Origin: CAYYGL01 sp964471235
Lineage (GTDB): Bacteria > Calditrichota > Calditrichia > RBG-13-44-9 > J075
Direction: 5' to 3'
Length of the DNA stretch: 17,347 nucleotides
NCBI GenBank assembly: GCA_964471235.1
Contig: CAYYGL010000103.1
Span: forward strand, 1 to 17,347
Under the pieces are notes generated by a model that worked only from the letters and a program-made list of their open reading frames with translations, was not told the DNA's origin and made no database searches. This document shows positions 12,486 to 17,347 of this stretch, one piece after another. The position numbers and the translations under genes are program-made. The first letter of the stretch is position 1. Each line of letters begins with the position of its first letter.

Positions 12486-13817
12486 ATGGTTCAAATTCAA
12501 CAGATAGAGCCGGGGAGCATTGCCGAGGAGTTGGGGATTTCCCCGGGGGATTTCGTGGTTGCGGTGAATGAGCACCCGATCAGCGATGCGCTTGACTATC
12601 GCTTTTACATCACCCAGGAGGAGGTGGCATTACTGGTTCAGCATGAAGACGAACAGGTGCTCTACGAAATCGAGAAGGAATATGACGATGACCTGGGGAT
12701 TGTGCCGGTCGATCTGGAGATGCGGGAATGCGGCAATAGCTGCATCTTCTGCTTTGTGTTCCAGAATCCCAAGAAGCTGCGCAGGTCGCTATACTTTAAA
12801 GATGAAGATTATCGTTTTTCATTTTTGTACGGGCATTACACCACTTTGACCAACACCACGCAGGAGGACCTGGAACGAATTGTGGAACAGCGGCTTACCC
12901 CGCTCTATATTTCGGTGCATGTCACAGACCCGGAACTGCGGAAGCTGATGCTGGGGATCAAGTTCGATGATCACCTGTTTGAGAAAATCGACTATTTGAC
13001 AGCCAACGGGATTGAACTGAACTGCCAGATAGTGCTATGCCCGGAGCTAAACGACGGGGTTCACCTGGATAAAACAATAGCCGATCTAAAGCGATATTAC
13101 CCGATGGTGCGCTCCATTGCCATTGTGCCGGTGGGATTGACCCAACATCGCAAGAACCTGTTTCCCATCAAGCCGGTAACCCGGGAATATGCGCTCAAGG
13201 TGATCCGGGAGACCGATGAACGCCGCCGGAAACTCCGTGAGGAGTTGGGCAGTTCCTTTGTGTACTTGTCCGATGAGTTTTACATCCGCACCGACCTGCC
13301 CATACCGGAACGGGAATATTACGAAGGCTTTTTTCAACTGGAAAACGGGGTGGGATTGACCCGTGACTTCATCGACCGCTTTGAGGCGGAATATTCGCAA
13401 TTGCAACATTCCGGCAGACACCTGAAGAGTTTCAGCCTGGTCACGGGATTATTGGGAGAGAAAGTACTGCAAACGTATTTTATGCCACGATTGAATCGCA
13501 TTCCGGGGTTGAATTTTAAACTGCACCCGGTGGTGAATCGCTTTTACGGACCCAGCATCACCGTTGCCGGGCTGCTGGTGGGAGCGGATATTTACCATAC
13601 CCTGAGGGAGCAATCCACCGGGGACGTGATTGTGCTACCCCCCCGGGTGCTGAATGACGACGGTGTCTTTATTGATGACTGGACCGTGCCCCAACTGGAA
13701 GAGAAGCTGGGTAAACGGGTGATTGTGTTTCCGGAGAGTTTTGGTGAATTGTTTGAAGTAGTGGAGGAATATGAAACAACCAATCATAGCCATAATCGGG
13801 CGTCCCAACGTCGGTAA
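12486..13817 (+). CDS. DUF512 family protein with PDZ-like and radical-SAM-like parts
   Basis: This 443-aa protein has three parts. Residues 1-60 look like a PDZ-type domain (IEPGSIAEELGISPGDFVVAVNEHPI). A segment near 75-210 carries CGNSCIFCF with Cys82, Cys86 and Cys89 in the CX3CX2C spacing of radical SAM enzymes, where the three Cys hold a 4Fe-4S cluster. The C-terminal DUF512 region (about 220-430) includes VTGLLGEKVL and a conserved GPSITVAGLL segment. The exact reaction is not established for this family. It is found next to der in other bacteria, notably Clostridia, and that arrangement recurs here: its last 47 bases overlap the start of der in another frame. The ATG at 12486 has only a weak ribosome site (GAGAGAGA). 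Confidence 0.9.
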   Translation: MVQIQQIEPGSIAEELGISPGDFVVAVNEHPISDALDYRFYITQEEVALLVQHEDEQVLYEIEKEYDDDLGIVPVDLEMRECGNSCIFCFVFQNPKKLRRSLYFKDEDYRFSFLYGHYTTLTNTTQEDLERIVEQRLTPLYISVHVTDPELRKLMLGIKFDDHLFEKIDYLTANGIELNCQIVLCPELNDGVHLDKTIADLKRYYPMVRSIAIVPVGLTQHRKNLFPIKPVTREYALKVIRETDERRRKLREELGSSFVYLSDEFYIRTDLPIPEREYYEGFFQLENGVGLTRDFIDRFEAEYSQLQHSGRHLKSFSLVTGLLGEKVLQTYFMPRLNRIPGLNFKLHPVVNRFYGPSITVAGLLVGADIYHTLREQSTGDVIVLPPRVLNDDGVFIDDWTVPQLEEKLGKRVIVFPESFGELFEVVEEYETTNHSHNRASQRR

Positions 13818-15087
13818 ATCCACCCTGTTTAACCGTATCATCAAAAAGCGGGATGCTATTGTGGATGATACGCCGGGGGTCACCCGCGACCGGCATTATG
13901 CGGTCTCGGACTGGAATGGGAAATCGTTTATGGTAGTGGATACCGGCGGATACCTTCCCCATGCTCGCAGCGAAATGGACCTTGCCATCCGGGAACAGGT
14001 GGAAATCGCCCTGGAGGAAGCGGATGTTATCGTCTTTATGACTGACCAGACCACCGGGATCACCGATATTGACGAAGTCATCGCTTCCCTGCTGCGGCGC
14101 ACCGAAAAACCGGTGGTGCTGGTGGTGAATAAGGTGGATAACTTGTCACGGGAGAGTGAGGGATACCAATTCATGAACCTGGGACTGGGAGAGCCGCTGT
14201 TCATCTCCGCCTTACAGGGGCGCGGTATCGGCGATTTTCTGGATAACCTGGTTCATCTGATTGAACAAACCGAATATCAACCGGCGGAAGATACTGCCAT
14301 CAAACTGGCGGTGATCGGCAAGGAGAACGTGGGGAAATCCTCATTCGTGAACACCCTGATCGGGAAGGAGCGGGTGATCGTGACGCCCATTCCCGGCACC
14401 ACCCGGGACCCCATCGACACGCCCCTGAAATACAAAAAACGGGATTACCTGCTGATTGACACCGCCGGGTTAAAGCGACGCACCAAAGTAAAGGAAAACA
14501 TCCTTTTCTACAGCCAGCTTCGCACCATGCGCAGCATCCAGCGGGCCGATGTGGTGCTCTATTTTATCGATGCCACCCTGGGATTAACCCGCCAGGACAT
14601 GCGTATCGTTTCGGAAACGCTTCAGGCAAAAAAGGGGTTGGTGGTTGTGGTGAACAAGTGGGATTTGATTGAAAAAGACAGCCGCACGCTCCGGGAATGG
14701 GAAAAAGAACTGGCATACCGATTTGGCGAATACCAGTTCGTGCCCACGATGTTTACCTCGGTGCTTCAGAAAAAACGGCTTTATAAATTGTTAGACCTGG
14801 CAACTTATGTATATGAGGAATTTCATAAACAGATTCGCACCAGCGACCTGAACAAGGTGTTGCTGCCGATCATCAAGGAGAACAGTCCCCCGGCGGTTCG
14901 GGGAAAGGAAATCAAAATCAACTACATCACCCAGTTGAAAACCGCTCCGCCGGTATTCGGCTTTTTTGGCAATCACCCCGAATTGATCCCCCAGAATTAC
15001 CGCCGTTTTCTGGAACGCCAGATTCGCAGCTTCTGGGGCTTTAAAGGTGTTCCCATTTCCATCGTTCTGAAATCAAAGCATAAATGA
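13771..15087 (+). CDS. der: Ribosome-assembly GTPase Der (EngA)
   Basis: Der is an essential double GTPase that helps mature the 50S ribosomal subunit. This 438-aa copy has both G domains and the C-terminal KH-like domain. The first G domain has GRPNVGKST (10-18), the switch region DDTPGVTRDR, DTGG (57-60), NKVD (120-123) and SAL. The second has GKENVGKSS (183-191), TPIPGTTRDPID, DTAG (230-233) and NKWD (295-298). The last 90 residues form the KH-like part with PPVFGFFGNHPELIPQNYRRFLERQIR. The length matches the common short form of the family. The ATG at 13771 follows GTGGAGGA inside the DUF512 gene, so 15 codons of Der, including most of the first P-loop, are read in two frames. Translational coupling to DUF512 is likely. 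All key nucleotide-binding residues are intact. Confidence 0.98.
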   Translation: MKQPIIAIIGRPNVGKSTLFNRIIKKRDAIVDDTPGVTRDRHYAVSDWNGKSFMVVDTGGYLPHARSEMDLAIREQVEIALEEADVIVFMTDQTTGITDIDEVIASLLRRTEKPVVLVVNKVDNLSRESEGYQFMNLGLGEPLFISALQGRGIGDFLDNLVHLIEQTEYQPAEDTAIKLAVIGKENVGKSSFVNTLIGKERVIVTPIPGTTRDPIDTPLKYKKRDYLLIDTAGLKRRTKVKENILFYSQLRTMRSIQRADVVLYFIDATLGLTRQDMRIVSETLQAKKGLVVVVNKWDLIEKDSRTLREWEKELAYRFGEYQFVPTMFTSVLQKKRLYKLLDLATYVYEEFHKQIRTSDLNKVLLPIIKENSPPAVRGKEIKINYITQLKTAPPVFGFFGNHPELIPQNYRRFLERQIRSFWGFKGVPISIVLKSKHK

Positions 15088-16793
15088 TAAAGGCTGACAC
15101 TATGATTGCATTTCCAGGCGTTATCCGGCTTGTGTTGACTGCACTTCTGGTGCTTTTTCAATTTTCCATTGCCCAGACCGAGAATCGACCTCATAAATGC
15201 GGTCTGCCTTACTTACTGGAAGCCGTGGCTTCTTCAAAGACGGATTTACCGGCATTATCCCGTTTCCACAAACTGGCGATTACCCAGGTGGAATGGGACT
15301 CCCTGCCCAGCCCCTCCGGGCATTTTATGATTCATTACAACACCACCGAATACGACTCCATCCCCACTTATGATCAGGACAACAACGGCACGCCCGATTA
15401 CCTGGAATTTGTGGGAAAGTCGTTTGACCGTGCCTGGGAGATCGAGATTAACACCCTGGGGTTTAATCCGCCCCCGGATGCTGCCGGTAATCCCCGAACC
15501 GTTTACCCGGTATATTGCGGAAATCCCGGTAGAAATTACAACGTGCCTGCCAATACTTATGGCGTTACTGGCTGGGACCCTTCGCAGGATATTCCTTCCC
15601 TGCCAGGATTGAATTACCCCAGCGAGGTGTGGATCAATACCGATTTCTCCTTCATCCCCGATTATCTGTATGAACACATCACCGGCAGTTTAAGCGGGCA
15701 GGCAAAACGCATTGTGCGGGATAGCTTAGCCATCGCCGTCACCGCGGCGCATGAGTTTAACCATGCCCTGCAATTGGGCTATCGCATCTGGCAGCAGGGG
15801 AATAATTTCCCGGACCTGTGGTTTATCGAGAATTCTGCCACTTATATGGAAGAAGTGGTGGCGGATACGGTGAACGATTATTACCAATACCTGCCGGCAT
15901 TTTTTAACAACACCACGGAATTCCTGGCATACGACGGGGCATTCGGGAAAATATATGGCGAGGTGATTTTGAATATCATGTTAGGGGAGCGGTTTGGCAG
16001 CACCATCACCCGGGAAATCTGGCAGGAGATTCTTCAGCAGCCGGCGCTGCCCGCTATGAAGCAGGTGCTGCAAAACAAGGGCTCTGGGTTGGATGAGGAA
16101 CTAAAACAATTAGCCACCTGGATGTTTTTCTCCGATGACCGGTCAATACCGGGGCGTTACTTCCCGGAAGCTGCTGCTTACCCCACCCCGAAGTTGATTT
16201 CCCAGGGGTTTGATCAATCCCGGGAAATTACCGTTACCGGCAGCCTGCCGCCGCTGGCATTCCGATTTTATCAGGTGGATTTATCTGCCCCCGGCAATGT
16301 CAGCCTCTTCCTGTCAGTGGATAGTTCCTCCCAGTTCTGGGAGAGCGCTTCCTTCACCTTCTCCGAACCTTTTGTGAGTTTTTTCCCCTCCAATGCGTTG
16401 CTCAGTTTACCGGAAACCCCGTCGCTGCGCTATTACCTGCTGGTGTTCAGCGGCGGATGGGGGAATGATCAAAATCAGCGCACCAGCTATGAACTCCGGC
16501 TGAAGCAAGGGGTTCAAATCAATCCCGATCAGATACTGGTTTTCCCCAACCCGATCACTCCCCAACAACCGGTCTCCCGGGTGACCTTTGCCAATTTACC
16601 GGAAGATGCGCATATAGAGATTTTTACCGGAAACGGTTTGCACATCGCCACGGTGCTGCCGGAGAATGCCCTGCGGGTTGCCTTTTGGAACCTGACCACC
16701 AACGACAATAAAGCGGTTGCCAGCGGGGTGTATATTTACCGGGTCGTCTCGGCAGGCAAATCTTACAGCGGGAAGATTATGGTGGTGCGGTAA
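15084..16793 (+). CDS. Secreted HExxH metalloprotease (MXAN_6640-like) with C-terminal sorting domain
   Basis: This 569-aa protein is a predicted zinc metallopeptidase exported from the cell. The ATG at 15084 overlaps the der stop as ATGA. A second ATG at 15102, nine bases after AAAGG, is an equally fair start. A signal peptide ends FSIAQ. YDQDNNGTPDYLE (96-108) is an EF-hand-like calcium loop near the start of the catalytic region. HEFNH (223-227) is the HExxH zinc motif, with Glu249 in WFIENSATYMEE as the likely third ligand. Residues 370-470 look like a beta-rich domain. The C-terminus has VFPNPITPQQP, ASGVYIYRVVSAG and KIMVVR, a diverged sorting domain. The resemblance to the MXAN_6640 metalloprotease family is from memory of its architecture. 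Coupling to der is odd for a secreted enzyme. Substrate unknown. Confidence 0.85.
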   Translation: MIKADTMIAFPGVIRLVLTALLVLFQFSIAQTENRPHKCGLPYLLEAVASSKTDLPALSRFHKLAITQVEWDSLPSPSGHFMIHYNTTEYDSIPTYDQDNNGTPDYLEFVGKSFDRAWEIEINTLGFNPPPDAAGNPRTVYPVYCGNPGRNYNVPANTYGVTGWDPSQDIPSLPGLNYPSEVWINTDFSFIPDYLYEHITGSLSGQAKRIVRDSLAIAVTAAHEFNHALQLGYRIWQQGNNFPDLWFIENSATYMEEVVADTVNDYYQYLPAFFNNTTEFLAYDGAFGKIYGEVILNIMLGERFGSTITREIWQEILQQPALPAMKQVLQNKGSGLDEELKQLATWMFFSDDRSIPGRYFPEAAAYPTPKLISQGFDQSREITVTGSLPPLAFRFYQVDLSAPGNVSLFLSVDSSSQFWESASFTFSEPFVSFFPSNALLSLPETPSLRYYLLVFSGGWGNDQNQRTSYELRLKQGVQINPDQILVFPNPITPQQPVSRVTFANLPEDAHIEIFTGNGLHIATVLPENALRVAFWNLTTNDNKAVASGVYIYRVVSAGKSYSGKIMVVR

Positions 16794-16905
16794 GACGGGT
16801 GGGATAGGCATCATCTGCTAACCGGTGATCGCTTTTGTTACTCTGCCAGGTAAAAAACGTGCAGTTTATACCGAAATTTTTTTAATTTGTTTTATTTCCT
16901 GACAG

Positions 16906-16924
16906 ACGAATTTTTTTCGTTTTT
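16906..16924 (+). terminator. Weak terminator-like hairpin after the der operon
   Basis: ACGAA (16906-16910) pairs with TTCGT (16916-16920) around a T5 loop and is followed by TTTTC. The stem is only 5 bp and AT-rich, so it is a poor terminator, but it is the only candidate downstream of the metalloprotease stop. Confidence 0.25.
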
Positions 16925-16976
16925 CATTTTGATCAAATTTAAATTTTAGTAACTGTTCAGCTATATGTCCATTTGT

Positions 16977-17022
16977 GTCATTCCGAGTTCCGAAGGTCAA
17001 CTTTCGTTAGACCGTCGGAATG
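16977..17022. repeat. Palindromic intergenic element, GTCATTCCG type, second example
   Basis: CATTCCGA (16979-16986) pairs perfectly with TCGGAATG (17015-17022). Inside, GGTC and GACC can extend the fold. The GTCATTCCG start equals that at 15-23, but the interiors differ. It looks like a member of a dispersed family of small intergenic palindromes. Confidence 0.45.
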
Positions 17023-17073
17023 CCGGGCATAGACCTTATATCCACTTAATTAGTGGATAATCAAAGGAATAGA

Positions 17074-17322
17074 ATGATCGTAAAAATTCATTGTAAATAC
17101 TGCGGGGCAATGGAATTCCCGAAGGTATTTGGGAGCAGCCCTTTTCCGACCGGAACCTTACCTTCAGGAAAAGAAACAATTCATTTCGTAAACATTAATG
17201 TTTCAGCGTATTGCCGTAATCATCTGAAACGAACCTCACCCATCCCCAACCGCTCCTCCCTCCGCCGCACATTGTACACCGCCCTGCCGTCAGCAATTAC
17301 CTTACGGGGGTTTTCATGGTAG
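17074..17322 (+). CDS. Doubtful small ORF with a CxxC pair
   Basis: The frame is open for 82 codons from an ATG at 17074, with AAAGGA just upstream, and starts MIVKIHCKYCGAMEF. The CKYC pair hints at a metal-binding knuckle, but only one further Cys (in SAYCRN) is present. The last third is antisense to the better-supported minus-strand gene end at 17220-17345. No family is recognised. At most the first 50 codons are likely to mean anything. Confidence 0.18.
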   Translation: MIVKIHCKYCGAMEFPKVFGSSPFPTGTLPSGKETIHFVNINVSAYCRNHLKRTSPIPNRSSLRRTLYTALPSAITLRGFSW

Positions 17323-17345
17323 GCGATCATTTCCGTTACTACAAT
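17220..17345 (-). CDS. C-terminal end of an unrecognised minus-strand gene (partial)
   Basis: From the right edge the minus strand is open for 41 codons to a TGA at 17220-17222. The peptide begins IVVTEMIAYHENPRKVIADG and continues with Arg- and Glu-rich residues to a terminal GEVRFR. Composition and codon use look like real coding sequence. The gene continues beyond the window, so length, start and domain content are unknown. I do not recognise the family. Confidence 0.4.
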   Translation of the reverse strand: MVVTEMIAYHENPRKVIADGRAVYNVRRREERLGMGEVRFR

Positions 17346-17347
17346 CC

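Larger units (their letters stand above)
16794..17219. other. Intergenic region after the metalloprotease
   Basis: No confident gene lies here. It holds a weak terminator-like hairpin (16906-16920), a GTCATTCCG-type palindrome (16977-17022) and a small hairpin TCCACT/AGTGGA (17041-17056). A doubtful plus-strand ORF begins at 17074. Confidence 0.5.

Overview
The window has the look of a chromosomal segment from a Gram-negative bacterium of the FCB superphylum, for example a Calditrichaeota/KSB1/Marinimicrobia-like lineage. The main clue is a set of secreted proteins ending in a FlgD-like/type IX secretion-style C-terminal sorting domain (YPNPFNP ... ASGVYLYRL ... RKMLLIR). An OmpP1/FadL-type outer-membrane barrel and lipoprotein signals support this. 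The phylum cannot be fixed from the window alone. No rRNA, tRNA, CRISPR array or transposase gene was seen.

Layout. (1) 1-1990, plus strand: a lipoprotein cyclophilin; an intergenic stretch with a 154-bp hairpin-rich repeat; then a small toxin-antitoxin pair in which the antitoxin is intact and the RelE-like toxin is broken by a 2-nt frameshift. (2) 2000-4890, minus strand: a FadL-like transporter gene followed after 32 bp by an SGNH/GDSL lipoprotein hydrolase, probably one operon, closed by a strong terminator at 1940-1977. (3) 5478-10175, minus strand: two large secreted proteins with sorting domains in tandem. One is a predicted propeller-like protein; the other carries 14 FG-GAP/VCBS-like calcium-binding repeats. 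Their last 93 coding bases plus 27 bases beyond the stop codon are identical except for one base. (4) 10176-11322: a gene-poor stretch carrying the second, inverted copy of the 154-bp repeat. (5) 11323-12060, minus strand: an SDR enzyme with pteridine-reductase-type motifs. (6) 12486-16793, plus strand: a tightly overlapping trio of a DUF512 radical-SAM-like protein, the ribosome-assembly GTPase Der, and a secreted metalloprotease with a sorting domain. (7) The right edge holds a short palindromic repeat and the C-terminal end of an unrecognised minus-strand gene.

How the genes may work together. The FadL barrel and esterase suggest release of acyl chains from extracellular esters followed by uptake. 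The tandem secreted proteins and the metalloprotease would share one outer-membrane export/sorting route. DUF512 and Der overlap by 47 nt and Der and the protease by 4 nt, implying translational coupling.

The most unusual signal is the pair of 154-bp repeats. Their 136-bp cores are about 96% identical in opposite orientation. Each is framed by an 8-bp inverted-repeat arm whose sequence differs completely between the copies while base pairing is kept. Also worth attention are the near-identical gene-end cassette, a 7-nt tandem repeat inside a sorting domain, the frameshifted toxin, and nested inverted repeats upstream of DUF512.
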